This document shows positions 18,618 to 26,608 of a DNA stretch of 64,000 bases, piece after piece. A program made the position numbers and the translations under genes. Each line of letters starts with the position of its first letter. Position 1 is the first letter of the stretch. The notes under the pieces were generated by a model. The model saw only the letters and a list, made by a program, of their open reading frames with translations, was not told where the DNA came from and did no database searches. Origin of the DNA: Methanocatella intestini (GTDB lineage: Archaea; Methanobacteriota; Methanobacteria; Methanobacteriales; Methanobacteriaceae). The stretch lies in NCBI RefSeq assembly GCF_002252585.1, contig NZ_NQLD01000004.1, one strand, 5' to 3'.

Positions 18618-18650
18618 GAAGTATTAATTTACTTCTAAAATATTTTTTTT
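18617..18650 (+). terminator. Terminator after the first phosphohexomutase
   Basis: A perfect 7-bp hairpin, AGAAGTA with TACTTCT, is followed by a T-rich run including eight T. It also covers the last bases of the convergent DUF116 gene. Confidence 0.7.
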
Positions 18651-19498
18651 AACTCTTTTTTATTGATTGATGATGGAACATCCTCATTAAGCCAATGTCT
18701 GCTGCATGCTACTTTATCAAGCAGTACACATTGCGGAGGCATTCCAAGTGCTGCTGCTTTCCATCCTCCTGAAATTAAATTTAAAGGACATGCAACTCCA
18801 ACAATAGCCAGCTCTTTTTTATCAGTATCTATTGCATTTTGAAATGCCGAGGATTTATGGGAAACCAGATATACTTCACAGTCATACTCTTCAGTTATTT
18901 TAGCTATTTCACATTCCGAATTACATTCCTGACAGACTTCTCCAAGTTTTTTTTCAATAGCATGACAGCTTTTCTGATTTATTTTCATACATGTTGGCAG
19001 GACTATTGCTTTTCTTTTTCTTGATTCATAATCTGGTCTGAAAATTCTCCCCATTATTTCAGAGCAAAGCATGTTTAAATAGTATAATTCTTTTGAACTA
19101 TTGAAAAATATTTTCTCTTGTTTTGATTTAGGCTTATCCTTATACTTTTCCAAATAATAATTTAAATTAAATGTATATGGTGCCAAGTATTTTGAAGCAT
19201 TTTTACAAAACCAATCTCCCAAAATAAGATATGGGGAAAAATCAGTATTTTCCCATTTTCTTAAATAAGGGAGCTGATCATTAAAATCCCCAATATATTC
19301 CAAATAATCAATTATCTGTGCTAAAGAAGAAAATTTATCACAGCATAACTTCCAGTAAACACTTACAATTAATCCCTCAAGAATTTTTTCATCATCATCA
19401 AAGCAGCTGTGAGCAAATTCCAGAAATTCATCAGCTAATTTTTTTACATCATCATAATACATGTCATTAACTTCATATGGTGAATCCGGACTAATCAT
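18635..19498 (-). CDS. DUF116-like cysteine-rich protein
   Basis: The C-terminal half matches the DUF116 pattern: VLPTCMKINQKSCHAIEK, then a CQECNSECEI cluster, and the ending VACPLNLISGGW ... VLLDKVACSRHWLNED. The cysteines suggest a metal or Fe-S site. The N-terminal half (about 150 residues) is helical and unassigned. It overlaps the TetR-family gene by 8 bp and should be its regulated partner. No function is established for DUF116; some members are annotated as polyprenyl-synthase-associated without proof. Confidence 0.7.
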   Translation of the reverse strand: MISPDSPYEVNDMYYDDVKKLADEFLEFAHSCFDDDEKILEGLIVSVYWKLCCDKFSSLAQIIDYLEYIGDFNDQLPYLRKWENTDFSPYLILGDWFCKNASKYLAPYTFNLNYYLEKYKDKPKSKQEKIFFNSSKELYYLNMLCSEIMGRIFRPDYESRKRKAIVLPTCMKINQKSCHAIEKKLGEVCQECNSECEIAKITEEYDCEVYLVSHKSSAFQNAIDTDKKELAIVGVACPLNLISGGWKAAALGMPPQCVLLDKVACSRHWLNEDVPSSINKKELKKIF

Positions 19499-20114
19499 CT
19501 TTATCAGCCCTTACACTATCCAGAAGGAATTTATGATACTCTTCAACTTCATCAAACATGATTTCAATTTCTGCTTCTGGAAATTCCTCATGCTTCAGAA
19601 ATATTTCCCATAATTTAAACATGGAAAATCCGAAATACATTTCCGCCAATTTATTCGGACTGCAGTCGCTTCCTATTACATTTTTTTGGATTAATATTTC
19701 AAAAACATCACTCCAGAAGGCAACAGACCCTCCAAGTATTTCATTTAGGAAAAATTCTTTAATTTCATCTATCTGATACATCTGAACAAAAATCAGCTTC
19801 AGGATTTTTAAAATCTTTTCTTCGAAAATCTGCTGTTTAAACATTTCCGATCCCTGATGATAGAACTCTTCAGGATTTTTCTCAAGTAACATTCTGACAT
19901 TTTCATCATCTAAAGGATTTCCCTGAAAATATTCTTCAAAATATTTTAAAATTGACATTAAAATCTCTTTTTTACTTGAATAATGATTATAAATTGAGCT
20001 TTCTTTAATTCCTACTTCTGAAGCTATTGTTCTAATAGATACTGAATCATATCCTTTTTTAGAAAATAAATCTAATGCTACATCAAATATTTTATCTTTT
20101 GTCTGTATTTTCAT
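19491..20114 (-). CDS. TetR/AcrR-family transcriptional regulator
   Basis: The N-terminal helix-turn-helix is typical of TetR (SIRTIASEVGIKESSIYNHY at residues 25-44, followed by SSKKEI). The rest is a helical ligand-binding and dimer domain. It is the first gene of a two-gene unit with the DUF116 protein; the stop overlaps the next start. Two identical-format palindromes in its promoter indicate autoregulation. TetR proteins are uncommon in methanogens and usually respond to a small hydrophobic ligand, which cannot be predicted here. Confidence 0.9.
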   Translation of the reverse strand: MKIQTKDKIFDVALDLFSKKGYDSVSIRTIASEVGIKESSIYNHYSSKKEILMSILKYFEEYFQGNPLDDENVRMLLEKNPEEFYHQGSEMFKQQIFEEKILKILKLIFVQMYQIDEIKEFFLNEILGGSVAFWSDVFEILIQKNVIGSDCSPNKLAEMYFGFSMFKLWEIFLKHEEFPEAEIEIMFDEVEEYHKFLLDSVRADKDD

Positions 20115-20124
20115 AAATATCCCA

Positions 20125-20142
20125 AACTAACAGTCGTTAGTT
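20125..20142. promoter_or_regulatory. TetR operator O1
   Basis: AACTAAC and GTTAGTT form a perfect 7-bp inverted repeat with a 4-base spacer. It lies on the predicted transcription start of the TetR-DUF116 operon, so binding would block initiation. Confidence 0.75.
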
Positions 20143-20160
20143 ATACTATTGTTTTAATAG

Positions 20161-20168
20161 TATATAAA
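20161..20168 (-). promoter_or_regulatory. TATA box of the tetR-DUF116 operon
   Basis: On the minus strand this reads TTTATATA, centred about 25 bases before a predicted start at roughly 20139. It lies between the two operator palindromes. It also forms part of a 9-bp inverted repeat (TATACTATT at 20142-20150 with AATAGTATA at 20156-20164). Confidence 0.6.
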
Positions 20169-20185
20169 ACTAACACTTGTTAGTT
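20168..20185. promoter_or_regulatory. TetR operator O2
   Basis: A second AACTAAC / GTTAGTT palindrome has the same half-sites and a 4-base spacer. Its centre is 43 bp from O1, directly upstream of and touching the TATA box, where it would exclude TBP/TFB. Confidence 0.75.
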
Positions 20186-20206
20186 AAATAATTAAAAAAA
20201 ATACGG

Positions 20207-21733
20207 CTAATAACAGCCACAAACAAGACACAAAACAGTAGCTGCTACAAAACCTAAAACTAAAACTACAATATAATTATCAATTTTTTCAGTGTCTACA
20301 CCTAAATTATCATTAAAATTAAATATAAACGGCAGTAAAATAAACAGAGGTAAAAAATACCTTGCCTGAATACCTTCAGTATAAATACTTCCTACAGGAG
20401 TCCAGGTCAATAGCTGAATTACAAATGTGCCAATATAAACCAAAACAGCAACAGCCAGAGCACCGATTCTGAAATTTCTGGAAAATTTCTCTTTTAAAGG
20501 ATATAAAAAAATCAGAGCTCCTAAAAACAGCTGATACATCGGAGACATGAAATCTGAATTATGCATATGTCCTTCATGAGGATATGAAAACGTAAATAAA
20601 GAGCTGAAAATATAACCTAAATTATTTAAAGCAAAATTAATAGCTATTACAAATTGTGAAGGATGGGAAATCAGATACTGTACCTGAGAAGCAGCATTAA
20701 TATTGTGCTGAGCCATATAATCCATTCTGTAGGAATGCAATATTGCAGGAGTTGCATAATATTTTGACCATAATAAAGCTACAACAGCTAAAACAGCAAC
20801 TGCCAAAATGCCAAAAAAATACTGTTTGTTTCTTTCAAAGTTATCTCTAGGAATAAGCAGAACTAAAAATATAAATGCAAAATAAGTAACTTTACATAAA
20901 CCTAAAAGCAGACAGAGCACTGCATAAACAGCAATTTGTTTAGGAGTTACTTTTTCACTACTTTTAATCAGTGAAAACAGATAGGCAACAGTTACTAAAG
21001 CCAAACCAAAAATAGTTGCATCAATACTTACTGAAGATATTTGATAAATAGCTAATGGAACAGCTGCCATTACAAAAAACAAATGTTTTCCAATCGGTGT
21101 TTTTTTAACTGCATAAGCTGCAAGAGTTGCATATAATAAAACATTGAAAGCCCTGGCTAACCACAGCATCCAAATCTGATTTAAAGATAAAATTTCAGCA
21201 AGTAAAATTCCCAGTCCCTGTGCCAAATAACCGAAAAACGGATTTTGCTGAAATGCAGAGTGATAATGAGTAGATGTATAATTAATAGGCTGCGTATCAA
21301 CATTTGTATCAAAAACTGTTGCAGGCCTGTTATCAATTAAAAGTAAAACACTTTGAATTGAATTAAAACTGTTATTCTGATAATTCGGGAAAAAATCTCC
21401 CTGAGAAGTTAAAAATGCTCTTTCAAAATGCTCTTCCTCATCACATGCATCAAAAAGAGGCATCAAAGAGGAACATATTAATCCAAAACATAAAATAGCT
21501 ATAAAAACTACTTTAAACAGATTCTTTTTACTGTTTAAACTATAATAATTAATTAAAAAGATTCCCAAAATAGCTACAACTGCAAAAACAAGAATTTCCA
21601 ATTTAGGAGCAGCATAATTTTTTAAACTCATCATTGAGAAAAATGCGGCCACTATAAAAATCAAATAAAAGAAAATATATTTTTTATTTAAAATACTTTC
21701 ATTGTAAAACAATTCTAATTTATCCTTAAACAT
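20207..21733 (-). CDS. DUF2142 multi-spanning membrane protein
   Basis: The 508-residue protein has about ten to twelve hydrophobic helices. The first external loop carries the DUF2142 motif FDACDEEEHFERAF, analogous to the acidic metal- and donor-binding loop of GT-C glycosyltransferases. The family is therefore suspected to transfer sugars from polyprenyl carriers outside the membrane; the activity is unproven. It is the last gene of a tight minus-strand run (one base after the ASCH-TPR gene), which links it by context to nucleotide-sugar genes upstream (GlmU, GlmM). Confidence 0.75.
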   Translation of the reverse strand: MFKDKLELFYNESILNKKYIFFYLIFIVAAFFSMMSLKNYAAPKLEILVFAVVAILGIFLINYYSLNSKKNLFKVVFIAILCFGLICSSLMPLFDACDEEEHFERAFLTSQGDFFPNYQNNSFNSIQSVLLLIDNRPATVFDTNVDTQPINYTSTHYHSAFQQNPFFGYLAQGLGILLAEILSLNQIWMLWLARAFNVLLYATLAAYAVKKTPIGKHLFFVMAAVPLAIYQISSVSIDATIFGLALVTVAYLFSLIKSSEKVTPKQIAVYAVLCLLLGLCKVTYFAFIFLVLLIPRDNFERNKQYFFGILAVAVLAVVALLWSKYYATPAILHSYRMDYMAQHNINAASQVQYLISHPSQFVIAINFALNNLGYIFSSLFTFSYPHEGHMHNSDFMSPMYQLFLGALIFLYPLKEKFSRNFRIGALAVAVLVYIGTFVIQLLTWTPVGSIYTEGIQARYFLPLFILLPFIFNFNDNLGVDTEKIDNYIVVLVLGFVAATVLCLVCGCY

Positions 21734-21734
21734 A

Positions 21735-22871
21735 CTACAAATTCTCCAAACATTCTTCTTTTAGGAAAAATGCATCTTCATTATCTGGAGATTTAAGTAA
21801 AACTTTATTAAAGCTTTCTACAGCTTCTTCAAATTTTCCCAGCTCCATTAAAACTACTCCTTTATTTAATAAAAAATCAATATTGTTTTTTTCTAAAGAA
21901 ATAGCTGTGTTGAAACATTCCAGAGCTTCATCTAATTTACCTAAATCAATATAAGCATTACCCATACGATTTATAGAACCTGCATCTAATTCAGAATCAT
22001 CAAAACATACTTCCAATGCCCTATCAAAAGATTTAATAGCTTCTTCTAATTTACCCATATCAGACAATAAATTTCCTCTTGAGTTCCATACTTCCGGATT
22101 TTCACTATCTATTAAAATCAAATGGTCATAAACATCCAAAGCTTCATCAAACTTACCTAAAACTTCTAAAATAAATCCTCTCCAATATAAAACAATTGAA
22201 CTGTTCGGATTTATAGCCAGTGCAATATCACTAACTTTCAGCGCATCGTCTAATTTTCCGGAGTTAAGTAAAGCTATTGCCTTATTGTTCAGTATATACT
22301 CATTATGAGGTTCAATTTTTAAAGCTTTATCATAACACAGTATTGCCTGATTAAAGTGTCCTAGCCTTGACAGGTTGTCTCCCTGCTTATTTAACAGATA
22401 AACATCTTCAGGATCAATTCTTAAAGCAGCATCATAACACATTGTAGACTTGTCAAATTTACCGCTGTCAAAAAGAATATCTGCTCTTTGTGTTATCATA
22501 GCTTTTTCATCGATTTTATCCCCTTTCCAATCATTTACATCTAATTTTTCAAAGTAAATAATTTGAAACATTTCAGAATCTTCAATTTTGCCGGCATACA
22601 TCTTTTTGAAATCTTTAACCATTTCAGCAGCACTTTCAAATCCTTCTTTTTTAGCTAATTCATCATTATTTTTCAAATCAGAAAAAGGAATTGTTTGCAC
22701 ATCTGCTACTTTAGCTTCAAAAATTTTCTTTTTTTCTTTAGAAACTAAATTCCAGTAACAATAAAGCCTGTCGCCTTTTTTAAGAGGAGTTTTCCAAAGC
22801 TTACGTATTGTCATTGTCTTTTTTCCAGTGATTATATCAATGTCCTGACTTGAAAATGATAAGATTGGCAT
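21735..22871 (-). CDS. ASCH-domain protein fused to TPR repeats
   Basis: The N-terminal 110 or so residues form an ASCH/PUA-like RNA-binding domain (GKKTMTIRKLWKTPLKKGDR and a C-terminal strand FQIIYFEKL). About seven tetratricopeptide repeats follow, each near 34 residues, such as FNQAILCYDKALKIEPHNEY and LDEALECFNTAISLEKNN. The combination suggests an RNA- or nucleotide-binding head on a protein-interaction scaffold. ASCH domains occur with translation and RNA metabolism, and a role there is inference. A strong GGGGGAG ribosome binding site precedes the ATG. It lies between a radical-SAM activase gene and DUF2142. Confidence 0.8.
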   Translation of the reverse strand: MPILSFSSQDIDIITGKKTMTIRKLWKTPLKKGDRLYCYWNLVSKEKKKIFEAKVADVQTIPFSDLKNNDELAKKEGFESAAEMVKDFKKMYAGKIEDSEMFQIIYFEKLDVNDWKGDKIDEKAMITQRADILFDSGKFDKSTMCYDAALRIDPEDVYLLNKQGDNLSRLGHFNQAILCYDKALKIEPHNEYILNNKAIALLNSGKLDDALKVSDIALAINPNSSIVLYWRGFILEVLGKFDEALDVYDHLILIDSENPEVWNSRGNLLSDMGKLEEAIKSFDRALEVCFDDSELDAGSINRMGNAYIDLGKLDEALECFNTAISLEKNNIDFLLNKGVVLMELGKFEEAVESFNKVLLKSPDNEDAFFLKEECLENL

Positions 22872-22891
22872 TTTTCTCCCCCCAAATAAAT

Positions 22892-23596
22892 TTATATTAT
22901 TTCTTCACCGAATTCTGCAGATTTTACTTTTACAACACCATCAAAATAAGGTTTTACAGATTCTGCAAGTTTTCTTAAATCATGAGGATTTGGCACTTCC
23001 ACCTCCTCCAATGCAGGATCCAAAACATTTCTGTTTCTAAATTGCTGAATAGTGTAAACTTCAGCTTCAATATCCATTACCAAATTATAGATATCTTTTT
23101 TAGTATGTAGGGTTGGGACATAAGTTGTTCTGGCTTCCAGATGAACACCATATTTGTTTATAAGATTCATTGATTTGTGAACCTGAGAACCTATATTGGA
23201 CCCTGTAATTTTCCTGTATTTCTCAAAAGGAGCTTTAACATCCAAAGAAATGAAATCCAAAATATTTAGTTTTAAAATCTCTTCAAGCTTATCCGGATAA
23301 ATTCCGCTGGTATCCAATTTGGTTTTAAGGCCTATTTTATGGACATAATCCAATATTTCAATGACTGCATCACTTTGAACTAGAGGTTCCCCTCCAGATA
23401 TTACAACTGCATCAATAAAATCGCTGGCATCATCTATTTCTTTTTTAATTTCTTCAAAACTTTGCTGAGTGCTATCATCTAAAAGTTCAACATTATGACA
23501 ATAACGGCAAGCAAGAGGGCATTTTGACATAAAAATGACAAAAGACATATTCCCATGAAATTCAACAGAAGAAATTACAGTTCCCCCTACATACAT
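22892..23596 (-). CDS. Radical-SAM activase, anaerobic ribonucleotide reductase activating type
   Basis: The CX3CX2C cluster motif is at C26, C30 and C33 (KCPLACRYCHN). VVISGGEPLVQ follows at the SAM-binding position, and then LDVKAPFEKYRKITG. At 234 residues it matches archaeal proteins annotated as NrdG-like activating enzymes (anaerobic ribonucleoside-triphosphate reductase activating protein). No nrdD is in the window, so the target glycyl-radical enzyme is unproven. The start ATG shares its last base region with the hisC stop (1-bp overlap), so translation is coupled. Confidence 0.8.
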   Translation of the reverse strand: MYVGGTVISSVEFHGNMSFVIFMSKCPLACRYCHNVELLDDSTQQSFEEIKKEIDDASDFIDAVVISGGEPLVQSDAVIEILDYVHKIGLKTKLDTSGIYPDKLEEILKLNILDFISLDVKAPFEKYRKITGSNIGSQVHKSMNLINKYGVHLEARTTYVPTLHTKKDIYNLVMDIEAEVYTIQQFRNRNVLDPALEEVEVPNPHDLRKLAESVKPYFDGVVKVKSAEFGEEII

Positions 23597-24696
23597 TATG
23601 ACAATACCTCTTTTACAATTTCAATGAATTTTTTATCTTCTTCCAAAGTACAGATACTTATTCTAATCCAATATTCATCCAGTCCTTTAAATGAAGTACA
23701 GTCTCTTACAATGACACCTTTTTTCATAAGCTCCACTGCAAATTCAGATGCTGTAAATCCTGTGTCTTTTATGCCGATCAGCATAAAATTAGATTTTGAA
23801 GGGAAAACATTTAATGAATCAATTTTTGACAGTTCATTATAAAGATATTCCCTACTTTCAATTCCTTTTTCAATAGATGTTTCAATGTAGTCCTTATCTC
23901 TTAAAGTATTAAGAGCAGCTACATAAGACAATCTTGTTAGAGAAAATACTGGTTTGATTCTGTGCATATATTCAATAATCTCGCTACAGGCCAAACCATA
24001 ACCCGTTCTCATTCCAGCTAATCCCATTACTTTAGACATTGTTCTGATAATGAAAATATTGTCAAATTCATTGATTAAATCCTTGTTAGTAACTTCAGCA
24101 TACTCAAAGTAAGCTTCATCTACGACAATTAAAACATCAGGATTTTTAGATGCAATGTCTTTAATATCCTTTTTATCAATTAAAGTACCGGTAGGATTAT
24201 TTGGAGTGCATAAGAAAATCATTTTTGTTTTGTCAGTTATAGAATTTAAAACTGAATCAATATCCAATTTATTTTCATCCATATTCCATTCGGCATAAAC
24301 TGGACGAGCACCATATTGCTGCAATAAATATTCATAATACATATATGAAGGCAGAGGTACAATAAACTCATCTCCTTCATTAATAAATGTTTTAGCTAAA
24401 ACATCAATGATTTCATCAGCACCATCACCGCCAATAATAATCTGGGATTGTTTAACCCCCGAGTAATTAGCTAATTCCTGTTGAAGCTCATTTAAAACTG
24501 ATTCCGGATATCTGTTTATATTTTTACATTCATTTTCAATAGCTTCAATAGCTTTAGCAGATGGGCCAAATGGATTTTCATTAGATCCTAATTTAATTAT
24601 TTCATCTTTATTTAAGTTAAATTCGCTAGCTATCTCATCCTGAGATTTACCTGGAACATAAGAATCCATTTCACTAACTATTGCCCTTGGTTTCAT
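23596..24696 (-). CDS. hisC: Histidinol-phosphate aminotransferase
   Basis: A class I/II fold PLP aminotransferase of 366 residues with HisC features: LGSNENPFGPS near the start, FLCTPNNPTGT, VVDEAYFEY, PLP lysine K222 in TMSKVMGLAGMRTGYG, and the terminal WIRISICT. It converts imidazole acetol phosphate and glutamate to histidinol phosphate. No other his gene is nearby; it is in a run with a carbonic-anhydrase-fold gene upstream and a radical-SAM activase downstream. Other aromatic or broad-range aminotransferases share the fold, but the motifs favour HisC. Confidence 0.9.
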   Translation of the reverse strand: MKPRAIVSEMDSYVPGKSQDEIASEFNLNKDEIIKLGSNENPFGPSAKAIEAIENECKNINRYPESVLNELQQELANYSGVKQSQIIIGGDGADEIIDVLAKTFINEGDEFIVPLPSYMYYEYLLQQYGARPVYAEWNMDENKLDIDSVLNSITDKTKMIFLCTPNNPTGTLIDKKDIKDIASKNPDVLIVVDEAYFEYAEVTNKDLINEFDNIFIIRTMSKVMGLAGMRTGYGLACSEIIEYMHRIKPVFSLTRLSYVAALNTLRDKDYIETSIEKGIESREYLYNELSKIDSLNVFPSKSNFMLIGIKDTGFTASEFAVELMKKGVIVRDCTSFKGLDEYWIRISICTLEEDKKFIEIVKEVLS

Positions 24697-24705
24697 TTTT
24701 TAACC

Positions 24706-25182
24706 TTATTTATATTGTTTTGAAAGTTTTTTGTAATTATCTGCGTTTTCCTGAATATGTTCAATTTGTTCAGGAGAAACTTCTTTTATTAGTTTGCCCG
24801 GAACTCCTAAGATTAGGCTGCCTTCAGGGAATTCTTTACCTTCACTTACAACAGCTCCGGCACCTACAATAGAATTTTTACCTATATGTGCACCATTTAA
24901 CACAGTTGCATTCATTCCGATTAATACATTGTCTTCTAAAGTACAGCCATGAACAACAGCACCATGACCTATAGATACATTATCTCCAATTGTTATTGGA
25001 AAATCTTCAGTACAATGTAACACACAGTTATCCTGTACATTGGAGTTGTTACCTATTTTAATAGAATCTACATCACCTCTAACAACAGCACCATGCCAAA
25101 TTGATACATCTTCACCTAATTCAACATCACCGAGTACTTGTGCACCAGGACATATTACAACAGAGTCTTTTTTATTTTCCAT
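24706..25182 (-). CDS. Gamma-class carbonic anhydrase-like hexapeptide protein
   Basis: The 158-residue protein is a left-handed beta-helix with hexapeptide repeats (NVSIGHGAVVHGCTLEDNVLIGM). The three histidines expected to bind metal are present (His in VLHCTEDF, then IGHGAVVHG), together with NVQDNCV. It resembles the Cam/CamH/YrdA group. Whether it hydrates CO2 cannot be decided from sequence, since many CamH members are poorly active. It sits 9 bp upstream of hisC and 15 bp downstream of glmU on the same strand. Confidence 0.8.
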   Translation of the reverse strand: MENKKDSVVICPGAQVLGDVELGEDVSIWHGAVVRGDVDSIKIGNNSNVQDNCVLHCTEDFPITIGDNVSIGHGAVVHGCTLEDNVLIGMNATVLNGAHIGKNSIVGAGAVVSEGKEFPEGSLILGVPGKLIKEVSPEQIEHIQENADNYKKLSKQYK

Positions 25183-25197
25183 AATATCACCATTTAG

Positions 25198-26484
25198 TTA
25201 ATTTTTTTTCTTTTTCTTTTGAACAATGTGAGTTTGCTTTTCCAATACTCTTGTATCAGAAGGCAAATCCTCATATAATAAAACACCAGATCCTATAGTA
25301 GAGTTATGACCTACTTTTACACCTGGAGAAAAACTTGAATTAATACCTGTTTTTACAGAATCGCCAATAATAGCTCCTAACTTACGTCTTCCACTGTCTA
25401 TTTTTTGATTTTTGATTTTGGTTTTAATAGTTGCATTATCAAAACGCAAATTAGCTATATTTGTTCCTGCTGCTATATTACAGTTAGAACCAATAACAGA
25501 GTCACCTACATAACTTAAATGACTGACATTGGTATTTTCCATAATAATTGAGTTTTTAATCTCAACAGCATTTCCAACATGAACATTGTCACCAAAGTAA
25601 GTGTTTCCACGAATATAAGAGTTAGGACCTATATCACAGTTTTTACCAATGTACACATTTCCTTCAATGTACACACCGGCTTTAATAACACTTCCCTCAT
25701 CTAAAAATACTTCACCATGAATAAATGCACCATCTTCAATTGTTCCTTTAATTTCTGTTTTAAGTTTGCCGATTAAATCTTCATTTACTTCAATTAATTC
25801 CCATGGTCTGCCAACATCAATCCAATCTTTAGAAGTTTTATGACCGATAACTGTTTTATTATCTTTAATTTGCAAAGATACTGAATCAGTAATTTCATAT
25901 TCACCCCTTTCAGAGATTTCTGTTTTACGAATCTTGTCAAAAATATCTTTATTGAATATGTAAATTCCAGCATTAACCAGATTACTTGGCGCCTCTTCAC
26001 GTTTTGGTTTTTCTACAATGCTTTTAATATTTCCGTTTTCAATTTCAACAACACCAAATGCTGAAGGATCTTCCACTTCAGTTAAAAGCATTAAAGTATC
26101 AGGTGTTAAATAATTATACTTCTTAATTATTTCATGAATAATTTCATCATCAAGTATAATATCTCCATTTAAAACTATAATACTATCGTCAATAAAATCT
26201 TCACCATATGAAATAGCATTAGCTGTTCCTAAAAAGTCTTTTTGAGTTTTATAGAAAATATTAACACCAAAATCACTTCCGTCTCCAAAGTAATTTCTAA
26301 CCATTTCCTCTTTATAACGTACAATAAGTAAAATATCAGTTATACCATTGTCTCTTAAAGACTCAATATTATACTGAATAATTGGTTTTCCAGCTACCGG
26401 CAACATTGTTTTAGGTTTTGTAAGGGTCAGCGGCCTCATTCTAGAACCTTCGCCGGCACTTAAAATTATAGCTTTCAATTTCAT
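25198..26484 (-). CDS. glmU: Bifunctional sugar-1-phosphate nucleotidylyltransferase/acetyltransferase (GlmU-like)
   Basis: The N-terminal nucleotidyltransferase domain (1 to about 230) has LSAGEGSRMRPLTLTKPK and VLNGDII. The C-terminal left-handed beta-helix (about 250-410) has hexapeptide repeats and ends in a lysine-rich tail. This is the archaeal GlmU type that acetylates glucosamine-1-phosphate and couples it to UTP, giving UDP-GlcNAc for pseudomurein and glycoproteins. A GlmM-type mutase, the preceding pathway step, lies directly upstream on the same strand but is separated by a terminator. Glucose-1-phosphate thymidylyltransferase activity is also known in this family. Confidence 0.88.
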   Translation of the reverse strand: MKLKAIILSAGEGSRMRPLTLTKPKTMLPVAGKPIIQYNIESLRDNGITDILLIVRYKEEMVRNYFGDGSDFGVNIFYKTQKDFLGTANAISYGEDFIDDSIIVLNGDIILDDEIIHEIIKKYNYLTPDTLMLLTEVEDPSAFGVVEIENGNIKSIVEKPKREEAPSNLVNAGIYIFNKDIFDKIRKTEISERGEYEITDSVSLQIKDNKTVIGHKTSKDWIDVGRPWELIEVNEDLIGKLKTEIKGTIEDGAFIHGEVFLDEGSVIKAGVYIEGNVYIGKNCDIGPNSYIRGNTYFGDNVHVGNAVEIKNSIIMENTNVSHLSYVGDSVIGSNCNIAAGTNIANLRFDNATIKTKIKNQKIDSGRRKLGAIIGDSVKTGINSSFSPGVKVGHNSTIGSGVLLYEDLPSDTRVLEKQTHIVQKKKKKN

Positions 26485-26570
26485 TACCCCATAAGTTATT
26501 ACTTTAAACTATTATAATATGTTAAGTTTATACTTATTAATTAATTTTTTTAATTGAAAAAAGAAGGTTG

Positions 26571-26599
26571 AAAAAAACATGCAGTATAATAGCTGCATG
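26571..26599 (-). terminator. Terminator between glmM and glmU
   Basis: On the minus strand a perfect 7-bp hairpin (CATGCAG with CTGCATG, 8-base loop) is followed immediately by seven T. It ends the apgM-glmM transcript 10 bases after the glmM stop. Confidence 0.8.
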
Positions 26600-26608
26600 A
26601 AAAAGAAA

